This document shows, piece by piece, positions 37,001 through 45,374 of a stretch of 49,314 bases of DNA. Source of the stretch: Hondaea fermentalgiana (Eukaryota > Sar > Bigyra > Thraustochytrida > Thraustochytriidae); assembly GCA_014084085.1 (NCBI GenBank), contig NPFB01000056.1, forward strand, positions 1 to 49,314, written 5' to 3'. A program made the translations under genes and the position numbers. Below the pieces are notes generated by a model. The model searched no databases and was not told the DNA's origin. It saw only the letters and a list, made by a program, of their open reading frames with translations. Every line of letters begins with the position of its first letter. Position 1 is the first letter of the stretch.

Positions 37001-37323
37001 CTTGTGATGTTTTTCCCTCGTGGAATTGCAGCGGGGCCCTCGGCCGCAAGGTCACCGGTGCCAACGTCTGGTAAGAGGACTAAAAGCACGCCGTCCAAGG
37101 TTTGGCTTGACTGAGAGGATGGAGCTTGGGCGTCGTGCCCTTGCAATTCAGAAAAGATTCCAACGAGGGTAATGTTGTCAAGCGCTTGGGCTTGTCGCCA
37201 CCGAATGAGACAATCAATCAGCACGACGACCGCAAAGCCGAGGAGGATGGTCACGCACGTGCGGCGTTTGACGCGTTTTCCACCCGCATCCTTTTCGAGT
37301 GGCGCGACTTTGGCGAGGCGCAT
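34003..37323 (-). CDS. Double sulfatase: pseudo-sulfatase plus active-type sulfatase
   Basis: Predicted 1,106-residue type II membrane or secreted protein with a hydrophobic anchor at about 22-41. Two alkaline-phosphatase-fold sulfatase units follow. The second (about 540-1040) keeps the catalytic set: metal ligands Asp552-Asp553, the formylglycine motif CSPTR with Cys613, Lys698 and His700 in FGKWHLG, Asp868-Asn869 in SDNG, and Lys891. The first (about 76-500) keeps the scaffold and the GKKRSLYDGGIRVP block but has Thr124 where Cys should be, Gln for the motif Arg, PDVG for DDLG, FGTWDL for FGKWHL and STNG for SDNG, so it should be inactive. Such enzymes hydrolyse sulfate esters in glycans after FGE/SUMF1 converts Cys to formylglycine. 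The substrate is unknown; sulfated wall or scale polysaccharide is a guess. ATG at 37323. Confidence 0.92.
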   Translation of the reverse strand: MRLAKVAPLEKDAGGKRVKRRTCVTILLGFAVVVLIDCLIRWRQAQALDNITLVGIFSELQGHDAQAPSSQSSQTLDGVLLVLLPDVGTGDLAAEGPAAIPRGKNITSSRPTSYTSFRVASPDTVPSQLAWITGQHPSRHGTLHAQDISDYSLIPADHNALLKTLRAANVKVGHFGTWDLPSDIAADTDDHLITADAQQAVRAAQHFIKRCVDANQRFYAQVWLPPVDLAFESGSWARELLEREPGVSDDSPTCRDIRRRTTHPHRYKSCPRMIHRANKRRERELVGNVIDTLFATAPNLPFLAAVSSTNGPETPEIYGHAAGSTHYRGKKRSLYDGGIRVPFLVWTSPSVVTHTPQSRPHLVSALDWAPTCVSFFGIPTLKGSAERDGIDHSAYFLGPGSLPLRRAPLVWEWREPTPDSHCIEVAPRLAIMYDHKYKLFLEPSELGNVSNPLHVELYRVHDEGAAHQGHYERANLVKVSKLQSIAAHHIAGLQTWHAEMYPDTTPRASVRGSCREHFEAAFSTRQKMSSAQENKARAAQKNVRGIIIMLADDLGFGDLSAFNAPVQSEPHDNDDSYMNRAGGSVFRPNTPSLDRLASQGVVFSNFYANAAVCSPTRASLMTGRYPFHSAVAMHWQTATSAAESEYFGVTPYLGAATDEPPTNAQAPLQDPIVPRARPNVYLSRLFREAGFVTGHFGKWHLGNLPKTEAHRSPLHPSYGIDEAKVYSASKGVLPSSATYEHNDLYFASHIQRDVVTQTIEFLRARVERKERFFVNFWFQNAHAPLNLAEDGQQARELGLGFAKLPFPERQFASLVEKERFPNEAADPHLPLQIYRALLKDHDQQVGRLVDWIDSQGLRDDVLIVYLSDNGPENAGVYFASQGSAGPFRGGKRSLYEGGLRVPLVMRGPGLAANTLWSRPGMTADILPTVARYAGISLNASLTSAVEGVDLFSANEDRSLLFEFRGWAHGADCMAHSARFAVRRGRFKLYAEPRDPRQAIPRKLDPIELYDLEADPAEMTSVLGEFPEEAKRMTQALFDYLHSDNYDQAYTPSRKARAKRRQQLVQCRQWLANSSLPVGEPYLRVKHTQIGRDDLFRFPFVFDENNL

Positions 37324-37684
37324 CTTTACTTCCTATATGTTGTGTACAGCTCGCTCACACCGCTCGTCTTTCTCCCGCTTCCTTCCCCCGCCACCGCTCC
37401 CCCGCGTGCCGTACCCGCGGAGCGACGCACGCCGCGCCGCGCCGGGCTGGTTTGGGCTGCAAACTTTTGTTTTGCGTGGGCACGCCGCGGCACTGCTTTG
37501 AGTATTGGCCCAGAAAGAAAGAGGAAACAAGGAACTCCTATGAAAGACAGGCAGCCTGCCGCTGCCTCCCTGTATACGTTGATGGGCTCTAAAAAAAAGT
37601 GTAGAAGATGACTAATGTTTGCTAGCGAAAAAAGAGTGGGCCCGTGCTGTTCATTGCAGCCGGGCTGACTCGGACTGGCGGGTC
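37324..37684. other. Spacer between TMX2-like 3' end and sulfatase 5' end
   Basis: Contains the sulfatase promoter and the TMX2-like 3' region. There is a small A-rich patch at about 37505-37535. No gene seen. Confidence 0.6.
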
Positions 37685-38536
37685 TCAATTGTCCTTGTTC
37701 TTCGGCTCGGACACTGACTTGCCCAGGCTCCTGTCGGCAAGGGAAAAGTAGGCCTCGACACTACGCTTGTCAAAGGCCGCTGGCACCGCATTCCCGTCCG
37801 TGTCGAGAGGAGGCAGTCGGCGCTGCTCGACGCCGTTTTGGAAGAGGAGCATGCTCGGCAGCTGGATGGACTCGATGGTGGTTTGGACCTTGAGCTTGGA
37901 GGCGGTCTCGTCGTTGTCGCCAAGATCGACTCGAGCAAAGGTCAAGTTTTTCGACGCGTGCTTGTCGGCGAGCCAAGAAAATGAAGGAACGAACTCGGCA
38001 CAAGACTGGTTGCCCTCGACTCCACAAAATAAAAGCACACTCTTGGATTTTGCCTTTTTCGACGCGGTGCCGCTGGCACTGGAGGCAGATTGTAATGCCT
38101 CAGCCTGCTCGGCATCTATTTCCTCGACCTTTTCACTCCATGCGAATTTCGGACTTTGCAGGAGGATGGCGAGCATGCTAAAGATGATCACATACCAGTA
38201 AAACACGGTGCGATTGCCGAAATACGCCATGAGCACCACCGCAAGTTTGGAATAGGTGATGGCCGTCGACACAAACCCCTCGATCGACCTCGCGCGGCGG
38301 TACTGCATGGCGAGATAAAGTGCTAGTGTGATGAGAATCTCGAACTCGCGGGGAAGACCCAGATAGGCGTCGAGCTGGAAGAGGCCTCCGCCAGTTTCCT
38401 CGCCATTTCCTGTGGCAGCGGCTGCCCTCTCTGCCAACGCTGGATCGGGGCGTAGCAGCAGCAGACGCACGGGCACATATGTCACCAGCAGCGCCGCGTT
38501 CACCAGATAGTACGGCTGCAAGAACCTCGAGGCCAT
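37685..38536 (-). CDS. TMX2: TMX2-like thioredoxin-related transmembrane protein
   Basis: Predicted 283 residues. Hydrophobic segments (about 9-28, 66-77, 95-127) precede a thioredoxin-like domain at about 163-265. The N-terminal LQPYYLVNAALL, the block of REFEILI, and the arrangement of Trx features follow human TMX2. The active site reads NQSC with Cys179, so only the second Cys of CxxC remains, as in animal TMX2 (SNDC). Pro227 of IQLPSM is the cis-proline. TMX2 is an endoplasmic-reticulum protein linked to redox and calcium regulation; a catalytic disulfide role is doubtful. The C-terminus ends KNKDN, not a clear KKxx retrieval signal. ATG at 38536, head-to-head with GDAP2. Confidence 0.9.
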   Translation of the reverse strand: MASRFLQPYYLVNAALLVTYVPVRLLLLRPDPALAERAAAATGNGEETGGGLFQLDAYLGLPREFEILITLALYLAMQYRRARSIEGFVSTAITYSKLAVVLMAYFGNRTVFYWYVIIFSMLAILLQSPKFAWSEKVEEIDAEQAEALQSASSASGTASKKAKSKSVLLFCGVEGNQSCAEFVPSFSWLADKHASKNLTFARVDLGDNDETASKLKVQTTIESIQLPSMLLFQNGVEQRRLPPLDTDGNAVPAAFDKRSVEAYFSLADRSLGKSVSEPKNKDN

Positions 38537-39001
38537 CTTGCTCCGAGTCGTTCACAAGTGCGTGCGTGCACGCGTCCGCTGAGCCCTCCTTATTCAGCGC
38601 CGCTCTCCCTGTTGTGTCGCTTGCTCTGCCGCCAAAAAGACGAGGACAGCGAGCTTGCGCTCTTCTCCTTCCCCTTCTCCTTCTCCTCCTCCTGCTTTGC
38701 TTCGTGCGCAGAGCGACCTCTGCGCCCGACGCGCGCGCGCACGCCCGCAAGAGCGCCCTCGCGCTCGGTCTCCTCGTTCTTGTTGTTGTCGCCAAAGATG
38801 CCGCTCGGACCACCAGGCCACGCGACCCGACGCGACCCGACGCGACGCCTCGCCTCGCCTCGCCTCCGGCCGCAGTCTGCGCGGCGCTCTGCGCGGCGCG
38901 CTGCGACCTTCGCTCGCGCGCCCGCCGCACGCCCTGCCGCGCTGGTCCCGGCAAATCGGTTTTGCCGCGGCCGCGCAGGCTCGAGCCTCGCCGCGCTGAC
39001 C
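38537..39001. other. Bidirectional promoter (TMX2-like / GDAP2-like)
   Basis: 465 bp, pyrimidine-rich near 38655-38700, with CGACGC/CGCCTC repeats at 38815-38870. An in-frame ATG at 38798 could extend GDAP2 by 68 Arg/Ala-rich residues. Confidence 0.6.
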
Positions 39002-40648
39002 ATGAGCGAGGCCCGGGCCTGGCGCGACGACGCGTGGTCGCCCGTCGCGCCAGCGCCCGAGTCGGAGCTCGACGCCGCCCGCCAGGCCGAGGCAGCGGCA
39101 GACCGGCGAGCGGGCGAGAAAGGCGAGGAAGGCGAAGAGACCCACGCGAACCCCGCCAGGGCCGGCGCCACGAGCAGCGGCGACGAGGCGCGCAAGGGCG
39201 CTGCGGGCGCAGAGGGCCAAGGCAAACCGCCGGTGCCACCACGGCCTGCCAGGTCATTTCGCAATGGCGCCTCTCGGTCTTTGTCGACGCCGTCCTCGTC
39301 GCCGACGGGTCCGAAGGCAACCTTTGCAGCACGCGAGGAAATCAATGCGACGATTGAGCTCCTTTGCGGCAACGCTCAATCCTTTGTAGATTTGCATGTC
39401 GACGCCCTCGTGAACCGCACCAATGAACGTCTCAACGACTGGAGCGGTCTTAGCAGCGAAATCTTGGCACGAGCAGGACCCATGCTCGAGGAAGAGTGTT
39501 CCCACGTGCCGTCCAAATGCCACATCGGCGAGGCCAAGATTACCGCTGGGTGCCAGCTGCACGCAGCCTATGTGATCCACACGGTGGGACCCAAATTCTC
39601 GACGCAATACGAGACTGCCGCCCAGAGCGCATTGCACATGTGCTACCGGAACGTCCTGACGATTTGTAAAGAGCGGCGTTTGCGCAGCGTCGCAATGCCG
39701 CTCTTGTACTCACGTGAACGGGGATACCCCCGAGAAGACGGAGCGCAGACTGCCGTTCGCACCATTCGACGGTTCCTCGACCACTTTGTAGATGATTTTG
39801 ACCGCGTCGTGCTGTACCTCGGCAACGACGCCGAGGACACGGCGCACATACGGCGCGCCTTGGCCCTGTACTGTCCCAGGTCACGCGCCGAGGAGGTCTG
39901 GTCCATGTCCGTGCTCCCCGAAAACACGGGCAACGAATGGGGCGAGATTGTCTTGGAAGATCGTCGAGTTCGTATTTCATCCTCGTTCCCATCGGTAACC
40001 TCGACCGTGGATGGGAACTACATGCCGGTGGGGCGGCCAGGACCCCCTCCGCCGCCACCGGCGCGGGCTTTCACCGAAGTGGTGTATGGTGTGGACACGC
40101 TTGTGGATAATCTCGCGTACACGCGATTGCTGGAGCGCGCTGATGACGAGGACTTTAAGGACATGGTGGCCCTCAATATTATTTACCGTGGAGGCAACGA
40201 CATGATGGGACGGCCTATTGTCGTGATTGCTGCTGCGAATCTGACCCATGAAGTTCGCGAAGAGCGATTGCTCTTATACTTTGTCCATGTGTGTGACAAG
40301 CTTTCGCGCCATCCGAAGGGGTTTGTAGTTGTCTTTTTCGACCACCCTGGCGCCTCGGAACATCTTCCTGGGCTTTCCTGGTTCAAGCATCAGTATGAAG
40401 AGGTGATTGGTCGCAAATACAAGAAGAATCTGCGTCGCATGTATGTTGTACATGCGACCTGGCAGCTCAAGGCTCTCTTTTGGGGAGCGATGCCCTTTGT
40501 CTCGTCCAAGTTTTGGGACAAATTTTACTATTTGGACAGTCTCGAGGAGCTATATCGCTATATCCCGGCAGAGTGCATCCTGTTGCCTTCCGTCGTTTTT
40601 CGTCATGACAAACGTCTCGAGGTTCAGGCCGCCCAATCCTGGTTCTAA
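39002..40648 (+). CDS. GDAP2: GDAP2-like protein (macro domain + CRAL-TRIO/Sec14)
   Basis: Predicted 548 residues. A low-complexity acidic and Pro/Ser-rich leader (1-105) precedes a macro domain at about 111-292, with VNRTNERLND, GEAKITAGC and IHTVGPKF in the usual order and RGYPREDGAQTAVRTIRRFL near its end. A Pro run at 347-353 links it to a CRAL-TRIO/BCH-like domain at about 365-535, with GRPIVVIAAAN and the YVVHATWQLK block. The same two-domain order defines GDAP2. Macro domains bind ADP-ribose-type ligands and Sec14-like folds bind lipid; the precise role is not settled. The ATG at 39002 (context GACCATGA) is chosen. An in-frame ATG at 38798 would add an Arg-rich segment that might be a presequence, but it could equally be leader. 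Confidence 0.9.
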   Translation: MSEARAWRDDAWSPVAPAPESELDAARQAEAAADRRAGEKGEEGEETHANPARAGATSSGDEARKGAAGAEGQGKPPVPPRPARSFRNGASRSLSTPSSSPTGPKATFAAREEINATIELLCGNAQSFVDLHVDALVNRTNERLNDWSGLSSEILARAGPMLEEECSHVPSKCHIGEAKITAGCQLHAAYVIHTVGPKFSTQYETAAQSALHMCYRNVLTICKERRLRSVAMPLLYSRERGYPREDGAQTAVRTIRRFLDHFVDDFDRVVLYLGNDAEDTAHIRRALALYCPRSRAEEVWSMSVLPENTGNEWGEIVLEDRRVRISSSFPSVTSTVDGNYMPVGRPGPPPPPPARAFTEVVYGVDTLVDNLAYTRLLERADDEDFKDMVALNIIYRGGNDMMGRPIVVIAAANLTHEVREERLLLYFVHVCDKLSRHPKGFVVVFFDHPGASEHLPGLSWFKHQYEEVIGRKYKKNLRRMYVVHATWQLKALFWGAMPFVSSKFWDKFYYLDSLEELYRYIPAECILLPSVVFRHDKRLEVQAAQSWF

Positions 40649-41170
40649 TCCCTACTGGCTCCATCACTTTCTTTATAAACTGTATACTCTGTTTCCGCGT
40701 CGCAACGTACGCCGGACGCTTTGCACTGTGTGAGGCGTATTGGAAGGGGAAAAAAAGCCAATCTTTGTTACTACTTGGCCTCCTCGACTCGAGACACTGG
40801 CGGCTTTGTCAAAGTTCGAAGATTTGTCTTTGGCAAAAATCGAGCGAGAAGACTATCATCTTTGCGGAGCCGCGCCGCGCAGTCGCGCTTCGGTCCGGGA
40901 GGCTCCTCTCTCGCTTGGACGGGCAGAGGCGCTGGCTGAGGCGCGGCACGAAACGAGTTGCGGGAGAAGGCCTCCAGACGAACCGCGTGCGCAAGGCGAA
41001 GAGACGACCAGAGGAAGGGACGATTCCGAACTCGAGTCCATCTTGCCTCGAGGTCTTCGCGGAGCAGCTCCCAGAGCCAACAGCCACGTCGAAGCGGAGA
41101 ACACGTCACGCGCGAAGGAAGTCAAAGGTGTCAGCCTGAAAAAGCTCTGACTGACCGCGAAGGCCCGCCG
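40649..41170. other. Spacer between GDAP2 3' end and beta-helix protein 5' end
   Basis: Ordinary GC-rich DNA. The frame of the next gene is open upstream of its ATG through about 70 codons of basic, Ser/Arg-rich sequence from a TTG; I treat that as leader. No separate gene seen. Confidence 0.6.
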
Positions 41171-43831
41171 ATGAAGGCAACTGTGATGATGTTGAGGGCC
41201 ATTCTTTGGTGGATCTTGCTTGGCATGAATGTGGCTGCAACGAAAGAGAACATGACCGGCAGCAGCAGGGTGAAGTGGTCGTCTCGCTTCGTGGGCGAAG
41301 ATGCCTTTGGCAATGTGTCGGCTGCCCGCGCGCTCGAATGCGGCGCACGGCAATTGGCAGTGAAGTTCGCACGAGTCATGCCTCTTGAGCCGGCGGATCT
41401 CACAGATGCACTTCAACTCCATCATTGGTGCCCTCAGAATCAAGTGGATACGGCACTAGCTCGTCGGCTTTCTAGGAGCGTGCCGGGAAACCTTGCTACC
41501 GCCCGCAAGAGGAAGACGCAGCTCGAGAATGCCAATGACGCGGGCGCGTGCCCAATCTTCGCAGTGGGTCCCGATGAAACCTATGCTCGCATAGAAGACG
41601 CTCTTCAGGCGTCGCGGCAACAATCTGATAGCACATGCAAGAAGATTGAGCTCGCCCCGGGCATTCACTACTTGAATGAAACGCTGTCAATCGGCCCCGA
41701 AGACCATGGTGTGCACGTGACAGCTCGAGAGCCAGGCACAGCGTGGCTGAGCGGGGGCTTGCCGGTCGAGATCGAATTGACAGACGTGAATGTGCATCGC
41801 AGTCGAAATAGTGAAACTTCATTAGTGACGGCTCGACTCGAACATGTAAGCGAAATGGCCGGCCTCTTTGGAGTCTCTCCACACGTTCGATTCCAGCGTG
41901 CGCGTTGGCCGAATGGAGACACAGAGCGAGATCAATGGGGATACGCGAGCCCAAAGTCAGGTCACGTCAGTGTCAAGGCTGCGCGTATCAAAGCGTGGAT
42001 CAAACCTAAAGCTGGCCTCAAACCGAAAACGGTCTTGGTGGATCTGCGCAAAAAAGACAACCCGAGTGGATTTGTGAAAAAGGATTCTGCAATGAAGGCC
42101 TACAATCGCTACTCTTCAGGGTCTGGAGGCATGTGCTCGGACATGTGGGACTTGAGTGAACAGAGTTCGTATTGGTGCGGAAATGCGTCTGCCGGGGGCT
42201 GGGCCGAAGTGGACCAGCGATGTGTGGCGCGTGGGCAGCTCGAACTGCCCGTGGGTCTTGCACTGTACGAGAATAGCTCCGAGGCGCGGCGGATGCGCAG
42301 TTGGTCGGATGCTGCGGCTGGTCCGGCCGTAGTGCACGCTTGGCACTCGCAGAGCTGGTTTACAAACATGTGGAGCGTCAAGTCACATGATCGCGAGACA
42401 GACGAGCTGTGGTTTGGAGCTGGTGGGTCTCAGGGCGGACGCAGCTGGTGTGCGTGCGACGAGTGCGCGTACGCTGGACAGTGGTGTCGGGGCGAAGGTG
42501 ACACGCGTCTTATCAGTGGGACTTGGTATGTGGAAAATGTGGCCGAGGAGCTCGATGTGCCTGGTGAGTTCTACTTTGACCGCAAAACGCGAACCTTGCA
42601 GCTGCTACTGAACACGAGCGATGTGGAGGACGCACGAGCGCGAGGCACGGGTCGGCTGACACTCGTGGTGCCGGTACTGCAGACGCTAGTCTCGATACAC
42701 AATGTATCGAACGTTACGCTTGAGGGCATTGGACTTCGGGATGCACGCGCAACCTATCTGGAGCGGTATGGTGTTCCGTCTGGAGGTGACTGGGCACTTT
42801 ACAAGGGTGCAGCTGTGATGGTGGAGGATGCGGAGTCTGTGCGCATATCCCGTTGCAACTTCGTCCGTCTCGATGGCAACGGTGTTTTGTTGTACGGGCG
42901 TGTCCGCAAGGCGATCCTGGAAGAGAATGAGTTTGCCTGGCTCGGCGAGTCGGCCATGGCGGCGTGGGGCCGTACGCGCGAGTGGGATGGGCGGGATGGG
43001 CGACAGCCTCGTGGGACTGTGGTGCGACGCAACGTGGTTCGAGAGATTGGCATTTACGAGAAGCAGGCAAGCGCGTGGTTTCAAGCCAAGGCGTGTGGGA
43101 CGCGATTGGAGGACAATCTCTTTTTTAACATGCCTCGCGCAGCCATCAACTTTAATGACGGATTTGGAGGCGACAACGTGGTAACGGGTAATTTGCTCTT
43201 TAACACATGTCGCGAGTCGGGTGATCACGGCGCCATCAACACGTGGGACCGCATGCCGTTTCTCTGGGACGAGTCTGGCGAACATGGTTTCGATGCCTTG
43301 CCCACACGCATTGCTGAAAACCTCATTTTTGCCAATTACGGAGCTTCGCAGGCTGTCGACAACGATGATGGAAGCTCGTACTACCACATTGAGGACAATG
43401 TTATGTTCAATTCGGAGGGTTTCAAGATGGACTATGGTGGTCATGACTCCGTCTTTCGGGGTAATTTGGTGGTGGTGTACCCTTATGACGGTCAGAATTG
43501 CTTTAATGTCGCAGATTTCCGTCATGGACACGCCCACCATTTCGAGAACAACACGTGCATCCTGACGCAAGACTTTCACGCGGTGGACAAGGTCGGCCAC
43601 GCGACGGGCCCGTGCGATGACCCCTCTTCGCGACTCGTGTTACGCAACAACCACTACTACACGCCTACGGGGAATGCCACGATTGTCTGTGGCTCGGAGC
43701 ACCTTTCCTTGCCGGACCTGCAAGCGCAATACCCGGGTCTCGAGGCACGTTCGACGGTCGAGGCTGTCCCGCCCTCTTCGGACATCTTGGCCATGTTGTG
43801 CAGCAAACTTCGCTCCTTTGCACCGCAGTGA
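41171..43831 (+). CDS. Secreted right-handed beta-helix (pectate-lyase-like) protein
   Basis: Predicted 886 residues with a signal peptide at about 1-25 (MLRAILWWILLGMNVAA). An N-terminal cap of unknown type includes Cys-rich stretches (near residue 460-490, CACDECAYAGQWC) and several Asn glycosylation sequons. From about 540 onward regular parallel beta-helix rungs appear, with repeated N-x-V/I/L-F turns such as NGVLLYGRVRKAILEENEF, LEDNLFFN, VTGNLLFN and RIAENLIFANYG. This fold occurs in polysaccharide lyases, epimerases and glycoside hydrolases (GH28, GH110 and others); no catalytic set could be fixed, so the reaction is unknown. Proteins of this plan are common in marine algae and protists. 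The ATG at 41171 is the first before the signal peptide. Together with the neighbouring sulfatase it may belong to surface polysaccharide turnover, which is inference. Confidence 0.85.
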   Translation: MKATVMMLRAILWWILLGMNVAATKENMTGSSRVKWSSRFVGEDAFGNVSAARALECGARQLAVKFARVMPLEPADLTDALQLHHWCPQNQVDTALARRLSRSVPGNLATARKRKTQLENANDAGACPIFAVGPDETYARIEDALQASRQQSDSTCKKIELAPGIHYLNETLSIGPEDHGVHVTAREPGTAWLSGGLPVEIELTDVNVHRSRNSETSLVTARLEHVSEMAGLFGVSPHVRFQRARWPNGDTERDQWGYASPKSGHVSVKAARIKAWIKPKAGLKPKTVLVDLRKKDNPSGFVKKDSAMKAYNRYSSGSGGMCSDMWDLSEQSSYWCGNASAGGWAEVDQRCVARGQLELPVGLALYENSSEARRMRSWSDAAAGPAVVHAWHSQSWFTNMWSVKSHDRETDELWFGAGGSQGGRSWCACDECAYAGQWCRGEGDTRLISGTWYVENVAEELDVPGEFYFDRKTRTLQLLLNTSDVEDARARGTGRLTLVVPVLQTLVSIHNVSNVTLEGIGLRDARATYLERYGVPSGGDWALYKGAAVMVEDAESVRISRCNFVRLDGNGVLLYGRVRKAILEENEFAWLGESAMAAWGRTREWDGRDGRQPRGTVVRRNVVREIGIYEKQASAWFQAKACGTRLEDNLFFNMPRAAINFNDGFGGDNVVTGNLLFNTCRESGDHGAINTWDRMPFLWDESGEHGFDALPTRIAENLIFANYGASQAVDNDDGSSYYHIEDNVMFNSEGFKMDYGGHDSVFRGNLVVVYPYDGQNCFNVADFRHGHAHHFENNTCILTQDFHAVDKVGHATGPCDDPSSRLVLRNNHYYTPTGNATIVCGSEHLSLPDLQAQYPGLEARSTVEAVPPSSDILAMLCSKLRSFAPQ

Positions 43832-45114
43832 TTTTCCGCATGTTATACATGACTCCGACAGTCACTGCCACCGCCGCCAACGAAGTATATCAGCGAAGTA
43901 CCAACGAAGTGCCAGCGACTTTTGTGTTGCAACGATTTGTTCGCCCACCAGTTATGCTCGCACACGAGCTCATTCGACGGGCCAGGCTCGCGGTCCGGCA
44001 GCGACTGAAAACGCTGTTTTGAAGTGCGCGACGCGCCCGCACTCTACCGGCTTGTCACCTCCAAGGGGGCTAGCCCACCCTTCCCTCCCTCCCCAAGCAA
44101 AGGTAAATACTCTTGCAGGTGCAGGTGTCCTTGAGATTGGTTTATCGATGTTTATGGTAAATCTTGCACACGCTGACGCCGGCTAGCCCATTTACAGGCC
44201 ACGCCACACCACGACGTCCGGCTTTCCCTTGCAGCCTCACTGCGCGTGCTCGTCGCAGGTCGTCCCGCGTCCTGCGTCCCGCGTCCCGCGGCCCGCGCGC
44301 GGCCGCTCTCCCGCTCGCCTCTCCTCGTCTCGCGATACGTTGCGCGGCCTGTGCCTGCGCGCGCGTGCAACTTGCGGTGTCCACAGACATGGGACGGCCC
44401 TGTACAGGCCTCTCTTCGGAGCCACGGACCGGGACTTACTTGCCTGCACCGCCGCTACCGCCGCCGCTGCTGCCGCTACCGCCGCTGCTGCTGCCGGCCG
44501 CGCACGGCGCCTCGCGCAGGCGTCGCGCCGCGCCCTCCGCCACCCGAACGGTTCGCAGCTGCAGTCGCGCGCCCCGAAAGAAAGTCCGCGCGGGGGCGAA
44601 GTCTTCAGGAGCGTCGCCGCCTGGCGCGTGCACGCCCGGAAACACAATGCACCCAGTCGATCTTTGTATACGTCCGTAGGTAAGCGGTCGGCGAGCTGGA
44701 AATGGCCGTCAAGGCGTACGTCTGATCAGGCGCACGTCAGTCAAGACGTACCGGCGGCAGGCAGCAGCTGCAGCAGCAGCAGCAGACGGAAGCCTAAACA
44801 TCAGTCAGGTCGGCGTCGCCTAGCCGAGCTCATCGAGCGCGATACCTCTCTTGCTTCTGCGGCGGCAGGAAAACAAATTGGCGGGCGGCTGGACCCCGGT
44901 GTGGACCGCAGCGGCCGAGACCTAGCTGGGGGCCTAGACTAGGCAGGCCCAGTGTAAATGAGAGTGAAAGAAAGAGCGAGATCGGGATCGGGGCCGTAAA
45001 ATCTAGACCTAGCTACAGCTAGCGGTGCGGCTGGCTGGCTGGCGTAAATTAGTGGGAGAGTAGCAGGAATGGAAGCAGAGCAGCAGACGCGCGAGAGGCT
45101 GCAGCCTGTGCTTT

Positions 45115-45131
45115 GGGGGGGGGGGGGGGGG
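45115..45131. repeat. G17 homopolymer
   Basis: Seventeen consecutive G, followed by AAGGGGG. It is 148 nt before the poly(C) run on the same strand, so the two are complementary and could pair. Confidence 0.95.
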
Positions 45132-45279
45132 AAGGGGGTTGTGCGGACGAGCAGAACCGAAACAGGAGCCCTGCAAGGAAGGTCTCGAAGCATCGCGTCT
45201 TGACTTGACACCCCCTCTTGACCCCGGGGCGCATCGCATTGCAACGCATCACAAGGCATCGCAAGGCATCTCTTCACCG

Positions 45280-45325
<46 letters not shown>
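45280..45325. repeat. C46 homopolymer in the actin leader
   Basis: Forty-six consecutive C ending 49 nt before the actin ATG. Length may be imperfect in the assembly, since homopolymers are hard to sequence. Confidence 0.95.
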
Positions 45326-45327
<2 letters not shown>

Positions 45328-45374
45328 GTCATCTCAAGTCATCCAGCATTCCGCTCTCGCTTAGAGACAAAACA

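Larger units (their letters stand above)
43832..45374. other. 1.5-kb spacer upstream of divergent actin
   Basis: Includes GC-rich low-complexity DNA (44210-44600) with CGC/GCC/CTG triplet runs, a CAG run at 44767-44790, a G17 run, degenerate GCATC repeats at 45229-45271 and a C46 run. Open frames are long but Arg/Ala/Pro-rich and unrecognised. No gene supported. Confidence 0.6.

Noticed and set aside
38798..39001. 68-residue N-terminal extension of GDAP2 from the ATG at 38798
   Set aside because: Arg/Ala-rich and compositional; kept only as an alternative start because 5' end data are needed to decide.
44164..44942. Overlapping 170-240 codon frames upstream of actin
   Set aside because: Low-complexity Arg/Ala/Ser composition from triplet repeats, no conserved motif.
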